Shown here: positions 35,319 through 43,617 of the stretch, one piece after another | How the letters are laid out: every line of letters starts with the position of its first letter | Numbering within the stretch: position 1 is the stretch's first letter | Assembly: GCF_049354825.1 (NCBI RefSeq) | Contig: NZ_CP186480.1 | Location: 992,001-1,056,000, forward strand | Direction of reading: 5' to 3' | Length of the DNA: 64,000 nucleotides | Source: Novosphingobium sp049354825 | GTDB taxonomy: Bacteria; Pseudomonadota; Alphaproteobacteria; Sphingomonadales; Sphingomonadaceae | Position numbers and translations under genes: made by a program | Notes under the pieces: model-generated | The model's input: the letters and a program-made list of their open reading frames with translations, nothing else | Told to the model about the DNA's origin: nothing | The model's database searches: none

Positions 35319-35722
35319 ATGTCCATTGCCAAGATGATCGCCGCCCATCCCGATGTGAAAGCTGGCGATGGCGGCCCGTTCAACGAGGCCCTGGCGCTGG
35401 CGGTCAAGCACGCGATGCCTGCGCGGCGATCTGCAATTCCTGTGCCGATGCTTGCGCGGCAGAAAAAATGGAGATGGGTCAGTGCATCCGCACCTGCTCG
35501 GACTGCGCGGACGTCTGCACTGCGGCCTACCGCGTCGCCACGCGCCGCACGGGCGAAAACCGCGAGGTCATCCGCGCGGTGATGGAAGCCTGCATCATGG
35601 CATGCGAAATCTGTGCCGCCGAGTGCGAGAAGCACGATAACGACCACTGCCGCCGCTGCGCGGCGATGTGCCGCGAATGCGCGCGCGACTGCAAGGCCGC
35701 GCTGGACGGGCTGTTCGCCTGA
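35319..35722 (+). pseudogene. Four-helix-bundle copper-binding protein, frameshifted
   Basis: The ATG at 35319 has a fine AAAGGAG site and reads MSIAKMIAAHPDVKAGDGGPFNEALALAVKHA, then leaves frame near 35411-35414. The next frame continues without a break as DACAAICNSCADACAAEKM, then MGQCIRTCSDCADVCTAAYRV and a third Cys-rich region ending LDGLFA at 35722. Joined, this is a normal roughly 135-residue Cys-rich copper-storage (Csp-like) protein with CxxxCxxC repeats. One base is missing. The sequence shows the break; whether it is a real mutation or an assembly error cannot be judged. An internal ATG at 35468 could still give an 84-residue fragment. Confidence 0.8.
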
Positions 35723-35728
35723 GCCGGC

Positions 35729-36307
35729 TCAGGCTGCCTTGCGCAGCTTTTCCAGCTTCTTGACCGCCATCTGCCGCTTCAGCCGGCTGAGGTGGTCGAT
35801 GAACAGGATCCCCTCGAGGTGGTCCATCTCGTGCTGGATGACGGTCGCCAGCAGGCCGTCGAGCACTTCATCGTGCGGCTTGCCGTGTTCATCCTGCCAC
35901 CGGACGCGGACGCGGCTGGGGCGTTCGACCTCGGCATAGATCTCGGGCACCGAAAGGCAGCCCTCGTTGTAGATCGTGTGCTCGTCCGAGGGGTCGGACA
36001 GGACCGGATTGATGAACACGCGCGGTTCGCGCAGCGTCGGCTGGTGATGATGATGGTGGCCGCCGTCGCCATGGTCGTGGCCGCAGGCGACCGGCTCCGC
36101 ATCGGGGTCGTCGGGCTGGAGATCGATCACCAGCACGCGGCTGGGCACGCCAACCTGGATTGCCGCCAGGCCGATACCGGGGGCTTCGTACATCGTTTCG
36201 AACATGTCGGCGACGAGGGTCTTGAGCTCGTCGTCGAAGACGGTGACGGGTTCGGACACGACTTTCAGTCGCGGGTCGGGAATCTCGATGATCTCGCGGA
36301 TGGCCAT
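35729..36307 (-). CDS. def: Peptide deformylase with His-rich insertion
   Basis: A 192-residue enzyme that removes the N-formyl group from new proteins. Motifs are GIGLAAIQVG (45-54), EGCLS with ligand Cys117, and HEMDH with His159, Glu160, His163. Between residues 71 and 95 lies a His-rich loop (CGHDHGDGGHHHHHQ) absent from classical deformylases; it may bind or buffer metal near an iron/zinc enzyme. recR lies upstream on the same strand (76-bp gap), while fmt, its usual neighbour, is divergent beyond recR. Convergent with the copper protein gene, 6 bp apart. Confidence 0.96.
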   Translation of the reverse strand: MAIREIIEIPDPRLKVVSEPVTVFDDELKTLVADMFETMYEAPGIGLAAIQVGVPSRVLVIDLQPDDPDAEPVACGHDHGDGGHHHHHQPTLREPRVFINPVLSDPSDEHTIYNEGCLSVPEIYAEVERPSRVRVRWQDEHGKPHDEVLDGLLATVIQHEMDHLEGILFIDHLSRLKRQMAVKKLEKLRKAA

Positions 36308-36383
36308 AGGCGCGATTTAAGCACCACGGGCCTGAACGGCAAGTGAGCCTGTCAGACCCGTCACAGCCGATAGCGCGGCACGA

Positions 36384-36977
36384 TCAAACCGGCCGCCTTG
36401 CCCGCAAGGCCTGGGCAAGTGTGCCTTCGTCGAGATAGTCGAGTTCGCCCCCCACCGGCAGGCCGTGCGCCAGCTGGGTGATGCGCACCGGGAAGCCCTC
36501 CAGTCGCTCGGCGATGTAATGCGCTGTGGTTTGCCCTTCGAGCGTGGCGTTGGTGGCCAGCACGACCTCGTCGATGCCGCCCTTTTCAACCCGGTCGAGC
36601 AGCTTGCCGATGGTCAGATCTTCGGGCCGGACGCCTTCCAGCGCCGAAAGCCGTCCGCCCAGCACGTGATAACGCCCGGTAAACAGCCGCGCCCGGTCGA
36701 GCGCCCAGAGGTCGGCGACGTCCTCGACCACGCAAAGGCTGCGCTGGTCGCGGCGCGGGTCGGCGCAGATCGCGCAAGGGTCGGTGGTGTCGACGTTGCC
36801 GCAAATCGTGCACTCGACCAGCCGCGCGGCGACATCGTCGAGCGCGGCGAGCAGCTGCACCAGCGCGGTGTCGCGGCGCTTGACCAGCCACAGCACGGCG
36901 CGCCGCGCCGAGCGCGGACCAAGCCCCGGCAGGCGGGCCAGCGCGGATGCCAGCGTGTCGATCTCTTGCGATGCCAT
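36384..36977 (-). CDS. recR: Recombination mediator protein RecR
   Basis: A 197-residue RecFOR-pathway protein for loading RecA at gaps. It has a helix-hairpin-helix start (LASALARLPGLGPRSARRAVLWL), the zinc finger CTICGNVDTTDPCAIC (residues about 56-71) and a Toprim domain with VVEDVADLWALDRA and the Walker-like RPEDLTIGKLL. ATG at 36977 chosen; an upstream Met adds seven residues. It faces fmt across 68 bp and lies upstream of def. In many relatives def, fmt, truA and recR form one cluster; here it is split into two opposite directions. Confidence 0.95.
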   Translation of the reverse strand: MASQEIDTLASALARLPGLGPRSARRAVLWLVKRRDTALVQLLAALDDVAARLVECTICGNVDTTDPCAICADPRRDQRSLCVVEDVADLWALDRARLFTGRYHVLGGRLSALEGVRPEDLTIGKLLDRVEKGGIDEVVLATNATLEGQTTAHYIAERLEGFPVRITQLAHGLPVGGELDYLDEGTLAQALRARRPV

Positions 36978-37045
36978 GGGGGCGGAGATAGGGCGCAAGC
37001 CGGCAAACAGCCAGTCTTAGTGGCCAGCATCACTGGATAGTCATC

Positions 37046-37954
37046 ATGCGCGTCGTTTTCATGGGTACGCCGACATTCGCGGTCCCCGCGCTCGACGCGC
37101 TGGTCGAGGGCGGGCACGATGTCGTCGCCGTCTATACACAGCCGCCGCGACCGGGCGGGCGCCGCGGGCAGGAGCTGACGCCCTCGCCGATCCAGCGCCG
37201 CGCGCACGAGCTCGGCATCACGGTCTGCTCGCCCACGACGCTGCGCGATCTTGCCGCGCAGGCACATTTCGCCGGTTTCGAGGCCGACATCGCCGTCGTT
37301 GCCGCCTATGGCCTGATCCTGCCGCAGGCGATCCTCGATACGCCGGCGCACGGCTGCCTCAATATCCACGCCTCGCTACTGCCCGCCTGGCGGGGCGCGG
37401 CACCGATCCAGCGCGCGATCCTTGCCGGCGACAGCGTGACCGGGGTGACGATCATGCGAATGGAGGCCGGGCTCGACACCGGCCCGATGCTGGCGACGGC
37501 GCGCACGCCGGTGGGCGACAAGACCGCCGGCGTGCTGACCGCCGAACTCGCCGAACTGGGCGCGCACCTGATGATAGAGGTCCTGGCCGACCTGCCCGCC
37601 CGCCAGCCCGAGCCCCAGCCCGAACTAGGCGTGACTTACGCGCGGAAGATCGACAAGGCAGAGACGCGGCTCGACTTCACGCGATCGGCCGACCTGCTCG
37701 AACGCCAGGTGCGGGCGTTTGCGCCCGTACCCGGGGCCTGGTTCCTCCTCGAGGGTGAGCGCTGCAAGATCCTCGCTGCCGACGTGGTCAATCGCGAAGG
37801 CGCGCCGGGCACGCTGCTCGACGACGAACTGACGATCGCTTGCGGGTTCGGCGCGTTGCGCCCGCTGGTCGTGCAACGCGCCGGGCAGAAGGCGATGCCG
37901 ACCGTCGAGATGCTGCGCGGGCGGCCGATGCAGGCGGGCATGCGGTTGTCGTGA
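37046..37954 (+). CDS. fmt: Methionyl-tRNA formyltransferase
   Basis: This 302-residue enzyme formylates Met-tRNAfMet using 10-formyl-THF. It opens with MRVVFMGTPTFAVPALDALV, has the formyl-transfer motif NIHASLLPAWRGAAPIQRAILAGD (residues about 108-131) with the HxSLLP catalytic His, and a C-terminal anticodon-recognising domain. It overlaps truA by GTGA. Its partner deformylase gene def is nearby on the other strand. All features are typical in order and length. Confidence 0.97.
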   Translation: MRVVFMGTPTFAVPALDALVEGGHDVVAVYTQPPRPGGRRGQELTPSPIQRRAHELGITVCSPTTLRDLAAQAHFAGFEADIAVVAAYGLILPQAILDTPAHGCLNIHASLLPAWRGAAPIQRAILAGDSVTGVTIMRMEAGLDTGPMLATARTPVGDKTAGVLTAELAELGAHLMIEVLADLPARQPEPQPELGVTYARKIDKAETRLDFTRSADLLERQVRAFAPVPGAWFLLEGERCKILAADVVNREGAPGTLLDDELTIACGFGALRPLVVQRAGQKAMPTVEMLRGRPMQAGMRLS

Positions 37955-38706
37955 CCCGCTTCGCGCTGACGCTGGAATACGACGGCGGCCCCTTTGCGGG
38001 GCTGCAGCGGCAGGCGGCCGCGCCGACGATCCAGGCCGCGATCGAGGATGCCGTCGCGCGCACCACTGGCGAGGCGGCGACGATGCACGCCGCCGGCCGC
38101 ACCGACGCCGGGGTCCACGCGCTGGCGATGCGCGCGCATGTGGACATCGCCAAGGACATCGCTCCGTTCCGCCTGATGGAAGCCATCAACGCGCACCTGC
38201 GCCCCGCCCCCATCGCGGTGACCGCTTGCGAGGTGGTGACCGACGATTGGCACGCGCGCTTCTCATGCACCGGGCGCAGCTACCTTTACCGTATCGCCAA
38301 TCGCCGCGCGCCGCTCACCCTCGACAAGGGGCGGGCCTGGCATGTTTCCCAGCCGCTTGATGTCGGTGAAATGCACGCGGCGGCGCAGGCCCTGGTCGGA
38401 CGCCACGACTTCACCACTTTCCGCTCGGCGCACTGCCAGTCGCAAACCGCGGTCAAGACGCTCGACCGGCTGGCCGTTCGCCGCGAAGGCGACGCGGTGG
38501 TGATAGAGGCGGCGGCACGCAGCTTTCTTCACCACCAGGTCCGCTCGATGGTCGGTTGCCTGGCGCTGGTAGGCATGGGCCGCTGGCGCGCGCAGGATCT
38601 CGCCGCCGCGCTTGCCGCGCGCGACCGCGCGGCGCTCGGGCTCAACGCCCCGCCCGAGGGGCTCTATTTCGTCCGCGCGGTTTACCCGGGCGGCGCGCAG
38701 GGTTAG
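37951..38706 (+). CDS. truA: tRNA pseudouridine synthase A
   Basis: A 251-residue enzyme making pseudouridine at tRNA positions 38-40. The active Asp lies in AAGRTDAGVHALAMRAHVD (residues about 45-65), with YLYRIANRRAP and SFLHHQVRSMVGCLALVGMGRW later. The start is GTG 37951, overlapping the fmt stop at 37952-37954; no ATG fits. The C-terminus LNAPPEGLYFVRAVYPGGAQG is complete. fmt-truA form a coupled pair, downstream of the divergent recR promoter. Confidence 0.97.
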   Translation: MTRFALTLEYDGGPFAGLQRQAAAPTIQAAIEDAVARTTGEAATMHAAGRTDAGVHALAMRAHVDIAKDIAPFRLMEAINAHLRPAPIAVTACEVVTDDWHARFSCTGRSYLYRIANRRAPLTLDKGRAWHVSQPLDVGEMHAAAQALVGRHDFTTFRSAHCQSQTAVKTLDRLAVRREGDAVVIEAAARSFLHHQVRSMVGCLALVGMGRWRAQDLAAALAARDRAALGLNAPPEGLYFVRAVYPGGAQG

Positions 38707-38740
38707 GTTGCAAATCGAGACGATAGAGAGGACCCCGAGG

Positions 38741-39847
38741 ATGGCATACACCGGCAAACAGCTCACCTCCACGCTCGGCGCCGACGGCACGCTGACCAAC
38801 ACGATCGCCGAAACCAGCTTTCCCGATCCCGCCGGCCGCCAGGTCCTGGTCCAGATGGCGGCGGCGCCGATCAACCCGTCCGACCTTGGCCTGCTGTTCG
38901 CCTCTGCCGATACGGATGGGGCCACCTATTCGCCGGGCCAGGTCGTCGCGGCGATGCCGGAGGCGATGACGCGCGCGTCGGCGGCGCGTCACGGCATGGC
39001 GATGCCGGTGGGCAACGAGGGCGCCGGAACGGTCGTGGCCGCGGGCGAGGATCCCGCCGCCCAGGCGCTGGTGGGCAAGCGCGTGGCCTGCGTGCCGGGC
39101 GCCGCCTATGCCACTTATGCGCTGTGCGACGCGGGCATGTGCATGCCGCTGCCTGACGACGTTTCGTTCGCGGAAGGCGCGTCGAGCTTCGTCAATCCGA
39201 TGACCGCGCTCGGCTTCGTCGAGACGATGCGGGCCGGCGGCTTCACCGGTATCGTTCATGCCGCCGCCGCTTCGAACCTGGGGCAGATGCTGGTCAGGAT
39301 CTGCGCCGAGGACGGCGTCCCGCTGGTCAATATCGTGCGCAGCCAGGCGCAGGTCGACCTGCTCAAGGGCTTCGGAGCGGAGCACGTCCTCGACATGACC
39401 GCGCCCGACTTCATGCCGCGACTGATCGACGCAATTGCCGAGACCAAGGCGATGATCGGCTTCGACCCCATCGGCGGGGGGCCGCTGGCCGGTCAGATCC
39501 TCACGGCGATGAACGCCGCGGCCAGCCGAGGTCAGGCTTTCAGCCGCTACGGGTCGAGCGCGGCGAAAAAGGTCTGCATTTACGGCGCGCTCGATACCGG
39601 GCCGACGATTCTCAACCGCTCGTTCGGCCTGACCTGGGACTTGTCGGGCTGGCTGCTGACGCCGTTCCTGGCCGCCGCCGGAGCCGATACGATCGGACGG
39701 ATGCGGGCCCGGGTCATGGCCGGGCTCAAGACGACGTTCGCCAGCCACTACAAGGCGACCGTGGCGCTCGACGACATGCTGGGTGCCGAAGTGGTGCGCG
39801 ACTACAACGCGCGGCGCACGGGCGAGAAATATCTCGTCACGATGTGA
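38741..39847 (+). CDS. Zinc-type alcohol dehydrogenase/quinone reductase superfamily protein
   Basis: A 368-residue medium-chain dehydrogenase. AAAPINPSDLGLLF and VGNEGAGTVVAAGED match the GroES-like domain; FTGIVHAAAASNLGQMLVRIC and AQVDLLKGFGAEHVLDM the Rossmann domain. It lacks the Zn-binding Cys/His set of classical alcohol dehydrogenases, so it is more likely an NADPH-dependent quinone or enoyl reductase. Substrate unknown. Starts 34 bp after truA at an ATG with GAGG just upstream, and ends before a strong bidirectional terminator shared with the tRNA-Arg gene. Confidence 0.87.
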   Translation: MAYTGKQLTSTLGADGTLTNTIAETSFPDPAGRQVLVQMAAAPINPSDLGLLFASADTDGATYSPGQVVAAMPEAMTRASAARHGMAMPVGNEGAGTVVAAGEDPAAQALVGKRVACVPGAAYATYALCDAGMCMPLPDDVSFAEGASSFVNPMTALGFVETMRAGGFTGIVHAAAASNLGQMLVRICAEDGVPLVNIVRSQAQVDLLKGFGAEHVLDMTAPDFMPRLIDAIAETKAMIGFDPIGGGPLAGQILTAMNAAASRGQAFSRYGSSAAKKVCIYGALDTGPTILNRSFGLTWDLSGWLLTPFLAAAGADTIGRMRARVMAGLKTTFASHYKATVALDDMLGAEVVRDYNARRTGEKYLVTM

Positions 39848-39895
39848 GGGGGATGCCGGGCCCGCGCCCCGGCGCCGATCGCAGCGCCCGAAAAC

Positions 39896-39930
39896 AAAAC
39901 GCCACCCGCGAAGGGTGGCGTTTTGTTTTT
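39896..39930. terminator. Bidirectional intrinsic terminator between dehydrogenase gene and tRNA-Arg
   Basis: AAAACGCCACCC (39896-39907) pairs perfectly with GGGTGGCGTTTT (39913-39924) around a GCGAA loop, followed by GTTTTT on the plus strand. The minus strand also has T-rich DNA after the stem. It ends the dehydrogenase mRNA and, from the other side, the tRNA-Arg transcript. The final T (39930) overlaps the last base of the encoded CCA. Confidence 0.9.
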
Positions 39931-40006
39931 GGCGCGCCCGGAACGATTCGAACGTCCGACCCTCAGATTCGTAGTCTGATGCTCTATCCAGCTGAGCTAC
40001 GGGCGC
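39930..40006 (-). tRNA. tRNA-Arg (ACG)
   Basis: Reading the minus strand, acceptor GCGCCCG starts at 40006, the D-arm begins with AGCTCAGCTGG, the anticodon stem CAGA/TCTG encloses loop CTACGAA with anticodon ACG, and the T-arm has GTTCGAATC. The 3' side CGGGCGC, discriminator G and an encoded CCA (39932-39930) complete a 77-nt tRNA. The ACG anticodon is normally edited to ICG at A34. Its transcription probably stops at the adjacent hairpin. Confidence 0.95.
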
Positions 40007-40051
40007 GTTGGAAGGGCGCTCTTAGGCAGGGCGTTTCAGCTTGGCAACCCG

Positions 40052-40456
40052 CTAAATCGCCGCAGCAAGGGCTTTGGCCAGCGGCACGTCGAGGGGAGGC
40101 ATCGCAAGATCGGCCGTCGCGGGCGGGCTGACCCAGGCCAGCGCCGCGGCGTCGAGCGCGCGCGGCGATCCCTGCCAGCGCCTGCAAGTGTAAAGATGGA
40201 TGACAAGTCCGTCGGCGGCCTCTCCGGCGCGGACCAGGAAGGCAAGGTCGGCCGGATCGACCGTGATGCCGAGCTCCTCGGCCAGTTCGCGAACTAGCGC
40301 CGATTTCTGCGATTCCCGCGCCTCGACCTTGCCGCCGGGAAACTCCCACAACCCGCCGTGCTGCTTGTTTGTCGGCCGCTGCTGCAGCAGCACGCGGCCG
40401 TCCTCGCGCACCAGCGCGGCGGCGACGACGGCCAGGGCTGTCGGGAAATTTTCCAT
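40052..40456 (-). CDS. mutT: MutT-like Nudix hydrolase (8-oxo-dGTP diphosphatase family)
   Basis: A 134-residue Nudix enzyme. The box GGKVEARESQKSALVRELAEELG (residues about 40-62) follows RPTNKQHGGLWEFPGGK, the MutT/CTP-pyrophosphohydrolase pattern, and the C-terminal SPRALDAAALAWVSPPATADLAMPPLDVPLAKAL is characteristic of MutT. It most likely hydrolyses 8-oxo-dGTP to limit mutation. Start at 40456; an upstream in-frame Met at 40510 would add 18 residues without homology. Divergent from the first flp gene across 86 bp, behind tRNA-Arg. Confidence 0.88.
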   Translation of the reverse strand: MENFPTALAVVAAALVREDGRVLLQQRPTNKQHGGLWEFPGGKVEARESQKSALVRELAEELGITVDPADLAFLVRAGEAADGLVIHLYTCRRWQGSPRALDAAALAWVSPPATADLAMPPLDVPLAKALAAAI

Positions 40457-40542
40457 CACAGGGCGCTCCGATAACCTTTTGTTAGCAACCTGATGCGAAA
40501 ACCGTCTCATCGGGCCCTAGGGGAGGGCTCGGGGGGTAACGA

Positions 40543-40734
40543 ATGATCCGCACCAAGCTCAAGACCCTGATTGACGACGCGCGGGGCGCGACGGCGATCG
40601 AGTACGGCTTGATCTGCGCATTAATCGTAGTCGGTTTGCTGGCGGGGCTCAGTTCCATCGGCGGCCAGAACGGCAATGGTTGGGGGATGATCAACAACCG
40701 GGTGACCACTGCCGTTCAAAGTTCCACGAGCTAA
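40543..40734 (+). CDS. Flp/Fap pilin component (longer copy)
   Basis: A 63-residue prepilin. The type IVb leader ends at the Gly of DDARG-ATAIEYGLI, with the Glu5-Tyr6 signature, followed by the hydrophobic assembly helix ICALIVVGLLAGLSSIGG. The C-terminal tail (QNGNGWGMINNRVTTAVQSSTS) is longer and more Asn/Gly-rich than in the second copy. Flp pilins build Tad pili for tight adherence; assembly genes are not in this window. It has the ATG at 40543 after a GGGGGG and stands 96 bp before flp copy two. Confidence 0.93.
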   Translation: MIRTKLKTLIDDARGATAIEYGLICALIVVGLLAGLSSIGGQNGNGWGMINNRVTTAVQSSTS

Positions 40735-40781
40735 CCTTTGTGAAAGGTTTCTCGTCTAGCCCGGATACCGCTCGATCCGGG
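40733..40781 (+). repeat. Two stem-loops between the pilin genes
   Basis: AACCTTT (40733-40739) pairs with AAAGGTT (40743-40749), loop GTG; CCCGGAT (40760-40766) pairs with ATCCGGG (40775-40781), loop ACCGCTCG. They begin at the pilin-1 stop and lie in the leader of pilin 2. The first has a short T/C run after it, so partial termination or RNA processing that sets the pilin ratio is plausible. Confidence 0.5.
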
Positions 40782-40830
40782 TCGTAACAGGAAAGAGCCG
40801 GGGTAAGTGACTGCTAACAGGAGACGACAC

Positions 40831-41001
40831 ATGAAGTTCATCAAGATGCTGCGTGACAATGCCGGTGCCACCGCGATCGAATACGGCCTCATCGCCGCTC
40901 TGATCGCCGTTGCTGCCATCACCGCGATGCAGGGCCTCGGCACCCAGCTGAACACCACCTTCGAGACGACTTCGTCGGCGATGGCCACGGCCAACGCGTA
41001 A
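40831..41001 (+). CDS. Flp/Fap pilin component (short copy)
   Basis: A 56-residue prepilin, MKFIKMLRDNAG then ATAIEYGLIAALIAVAAITAMQGLG and a short polar tail. The cleavage site and Glu5-Tyr6 are as in copy one, and this is the size of the main Flp pilin. The ATG at 40831 has AGGAG nine bases upstream. The gene ends before a strong intrinsic terminator. The two pilins differ markedly in tail sequence, which suggests different roles rather than simple duplication. Confidence 0.95.
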   Translation: MKFIKMLRDNAGATAIEYGLIAALIAVAAITAMQGLGTQLNTTFETTSSAMATANA

Positions 41002-41025
41002 GCTGCAAAGCTTCCGAAGCAAGAA

Positions 41026-41054
41026 GGGCGGCAGGGAAACCTGCCGCCCTTTTT
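41026..41054 (+). terminator. Intrinsic terminator after flp pilin genes
   Basis: GGGCGGCAGG (41026-41035), GAAA tetraloop and CCTGCCGCCC (41040-41049), followed by TTTTT. A textbook rho-independent terminator for the plus-strand pilin transcript; it may also end the convergent M48 gene. Confidence 0.93.
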
Positions 41055-41100
41055 CGTTGTTGCCCACGCCGCCGCGAAAGCCGCCGGCGCCGGCGCCAAC

Positions 41101-42561
41101 TCAGTAGGTTACGATCTTGACCTTCTGGCCCGCGGCGATCCGGCTCGACGAGGTCAGGCCGTTGAGGACCAGGAACCTATCGAGCTGGGCGTTGGGATAG
41201 GCCATCCGCGCCGCCAGCGTCTGGACAGTATCGCGCGCAGTGGCGGTCACCACCGAAAGCTTGCGCGGACGAATCTGCACCGCCTCGTTCGCCGAGATGC
41301 GCCGCATCGAACCGAACATCGAGTTGAACACGTTCGACTGGCCGGCCTGCGTGATCGTCACGAAGTGGTAGGCCTGCGTGCTCGACCACTGGTAGGCGAA
41401 CACCGTCACGTCGACCGCGCTGCCGCCCGACTGGGTGCGCACGGTCGTGTAGGCAGCGGGAATGCCGTTTACGGTGGTGGTGCGGATGTCCGACGCGGTC
41501 AGCTGCTGCTGTCCGCCGGTCAGCGCGTTGAGCGCAGACTGGATGTAGCTGCTGAGGTTGCCGTTGAACGGCATGGTGGAGAACTGGCCCTTGCCACTAT
41601 TGCCATTGATAGAGACCGCGTCGGTGCCGTTGACGAGGTAGTAACCCGAAGGCGCCTCGAAATGCATGCGCAGGTCGGGATGCGTGAACATCCGCCCCTC
41701 CACGATGCCTTGCTTGGGATCGTCGCCGTAGACCAGGCCGTTGATGCGGCTCAGGAAAGTGTCGCGATTTGTGATTCCGGTGGAATTGCCGGCCTGACGC
41801 AGCGCAGCCTGCACGCGGCTGGCCGGATCGGGGTGGGTGGAAGCCCACTCCGGCACGGTATTGTTCGAGCCCAGCAGGCGTGCGTCGAGCGCGTTCTGAT
41901 TGGCCAGGCTCCGCAGGACGGTGGCCATGGCGTGGGGATCGTAGCCGGCACGCTTAAGGTAACTGATGCCCAGGTTGTCAGCCTCGGTTTCCTGGCCGCG
42001 CGAATATTTCAGCGTCAGCAGCTGCGTGCTCTGCTGGATGCCCTGTGACAGCAACTGCCCGATCTGGCTGTTGCCGAGCAGGACGGTCGACAGGATCGAG
42101 CCGATCGCGCCGAGGATACCGTTGCGAGTCGCCTCGCTCTGCCGCTTGGCGGAGTGACGCGCCGCGACGTGGCCGACCTCGTGCCCGAGCACGCCGGCCA
42201 GTTCGGCCTCGTTGTTCATCAGGCTGACGAGCTGTCGGGTAACATAGATGTAGCCGCCGGGGATGGCGAAGGCGTTGTCGATCGACGAGTTGAGCAGGTT
42301 GACGGTGAAATCGTTACGCGCCCCGCTGAGGCCCGACTGCACCGCGATGTTCTTGCCGATCGTTTCTACATAAGCGGCTTGCGGACCGCTGACGGTTCCG
42401 CCGAATTCGGCGATCAGTTGCGGGTTTGCCTTGGCGCCCTCGCTCCGGTCGGAGGCGCTGATGGCGCTTGATTGCGCGCCAGCCGTGGTGATCGGCACGG
42501 CCAGGGTGGCCAAGGCGGCGCCGGCCAGGATGGCGGCGCGGGTCTTGCGGATGAGCGGCAT
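41101..42561 (-). CDS. M48-family zinc metalloprotease, periplasmic
   Basis: A 486-residue exported protease. After a signal peptide (about residues 1-30) comes the M48 domain with zinc motif HEVGH (127-131) in LAGVLGHEVGHVAARHS and the later QETEADNLGISYLKRAGYDP, whose Glu is the third ligand. The C-terminal end (SVVTATARDTVQTLAARMAYPN...VLNGLTSSSRIAAGQKVKIV) reads like a LysM-type domain that would bind peptidoglycan. This resembles BepA/YfgC-type outer membrane quality-control proteases. Start at 42561 has GAGGAG upstream. It has a terminator behind it and stands alone. Confidence 0.88.
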   Translation of the reverse strand: MPLIRKTRAAILAGAALATLAVPITTAGAQSSAISASDRSEGAKANPQLIAEFGGTVSGPQAAYVETIGKNIAVQSGLSGARNDFTVNLLNSSIDNAFAIPGGYIYVTRQLVSLMNNEAELAGVLGHEVGHVAARHSAKRQSEATRNGILGAIGSILSTVLLGNSQIGQLLSQGIQQSTQLLTLKYSRGQETEADNLGISYLKRAGYDPHAMATVLRSLANQNALDARLLGSNNTVPEWASTHPDPASRVQAALRQAGNSTGITNRDTFLSRINGLVYGDDPKQGIVEGRMFTHPDLRMHFEAPSGYYLVNGTDAVSINGNSGKGQFSTMPFNGNLSSYIQSALNALTGGQQQLTASDIRTTTVNGIPAAYTTVRTQSGGSAVDVTVFAYQWSSTQAYHFVTITQAGQSNVFNSMFGSMRRISANEAVQIRPRKLSVVTATARDTVQTLAARMAYPNAQLDRFLVLNGLTSSSRIAAGQKVKIVTY

Positions 42562-42660
42562 CGATCGGGCTCCTCGTGAAACGGTTCCAGCTGGATTGGC
42601 AAGACAAACGCCTCGCCAGCCCTCAGGTTCCGTTTACAATTCGCCCGCCGTTACCGGCGG

Positions 42661-43608
42661 TTAGCTTTCGCCGATGCGCAGGAAGCGCTCCTCGCGCCGG
42701 GCCCGCAGTTTGTCTGGCGACAGCGTCGACAACGCGTCCAGCTCCTCGCCGATCGCGGCGCCTAGCGCCTTTGCGGCAGCAGCAGGGTCGCGCTGCGCAC
42801 CGCCCATCGGCTCGCTCACGATGCGGTCGATCACGCCGAGCGCGAGCAGGTCCTGCGCGGTCACCTTCATCGCTTCGGCAGCCTCGGCCGCCTTGTCGGG
42901 CGTGCGCCACAGGATCGACGAGGCGCCCTCCGGACTGATGACCGAGTAAACCGCGTGTTCGAACATCAGCACCCGTTCGGCGCTGGCCAGTGCGACTGCG
43001 CCGCCCGATCCGCCCTCGCCCACGATCGCGGCGACCATCGGCACCGGCAATGCCAGGCACGCTTCGGTGGAGCGGGCGATCGCCTCGGCCTGGCCGCGTT
43101 CCTCGGCCTCGACGCCCGGGAACGCGCCCGAGGTGTCGACCAGTGTCACCACCGGCAATCCGAACCGGCCCGCCAGTTCCATCAGGCGCACGGCCTTGCG
43201 ATAACCTTCGGGTTTACCCATGCCGAAATTGTGCCGGATCCGGGTCTGGGTATCGTGGCCCTTTTCATGCCCGATCAGAACGATGCGGCGCCCGCCCAGC
43301 GTCGCCAGGCCCCCGATGATGGCGTGGTCCTCGCCATAGGAGCGATCACCGCCCAGCGGCATGAAATCGTCGAACGCCTGCGCGACATAGTCGCGAAAGT
43401 GCGGACGCATCGGATGGCGCGCGACTTGCGTCTTTTGCCACGGGGTGAGCGAGGCATACGTGCTGGCCAGCAGGTCCGCGCTCTTGCCTTCCAGGCGCGC
43501 GATCTCGCTGGAGAGGTCGACGTCGCCGCCCTCCGCGGTCTTGCGGAGATCGGCGATGCGCGCCTCGAGCGCCGCGACCGGCTTTTCGAACTCGAGATAG
43601 GAAATCAT
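42661..43608 (-). CDS. accA: Acetyl-CoA carboxylase carboxyltransferase subunit alpha
   Basis: This 315-residue subunit transfers CO2 from carboxybiotin to acetyl-CoA with AccD in fatty acid synthesis. MISYLEFEKPVAALEARIADL, FGMGKPEGYRKAVRLM, GAFPGVEAEERGQAEAIARS and IGEGGSGGAVALASAERVLMFEHAVYSVISPEGASSIL are all standard. It starts 9 bp after the xerD stop, so it is part of the small gene - large exported protein - xerD - accA operon. Nothing is altered. The 99-bp gap to the M48 gene contains no clear feature. Confidence 0.97.
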   Translation of the reverse strand: MISYLEFEKPVAALEARIADLRKTAEGGDVDLSSEIARLEGKSADLLASTYASLTPWQKTQVARHPMRPHFRDYVAQAFDDFMPLGGDRSYGEDHAIIGGLATLGGRRIVLIGHEKGHDTQTRIRHNFGMGKPEGYRKAVRLMELAGRFGLPVVTLVDTSGAFPGVEAEERGQAEAIARSTEACLALPVPMVAAIVGEGGSGGAVALASAERVLMFEHAVYSVISPEGASSILWRTPDKAAEAAEAMKVTAQDLLALGVIDRIVSEPMGGAQRDPAAAAKALGAAIGEELDALSTLSPDKLRARREERFLRIGES

Positions 43609-43617
43609 CGCGCCGCG

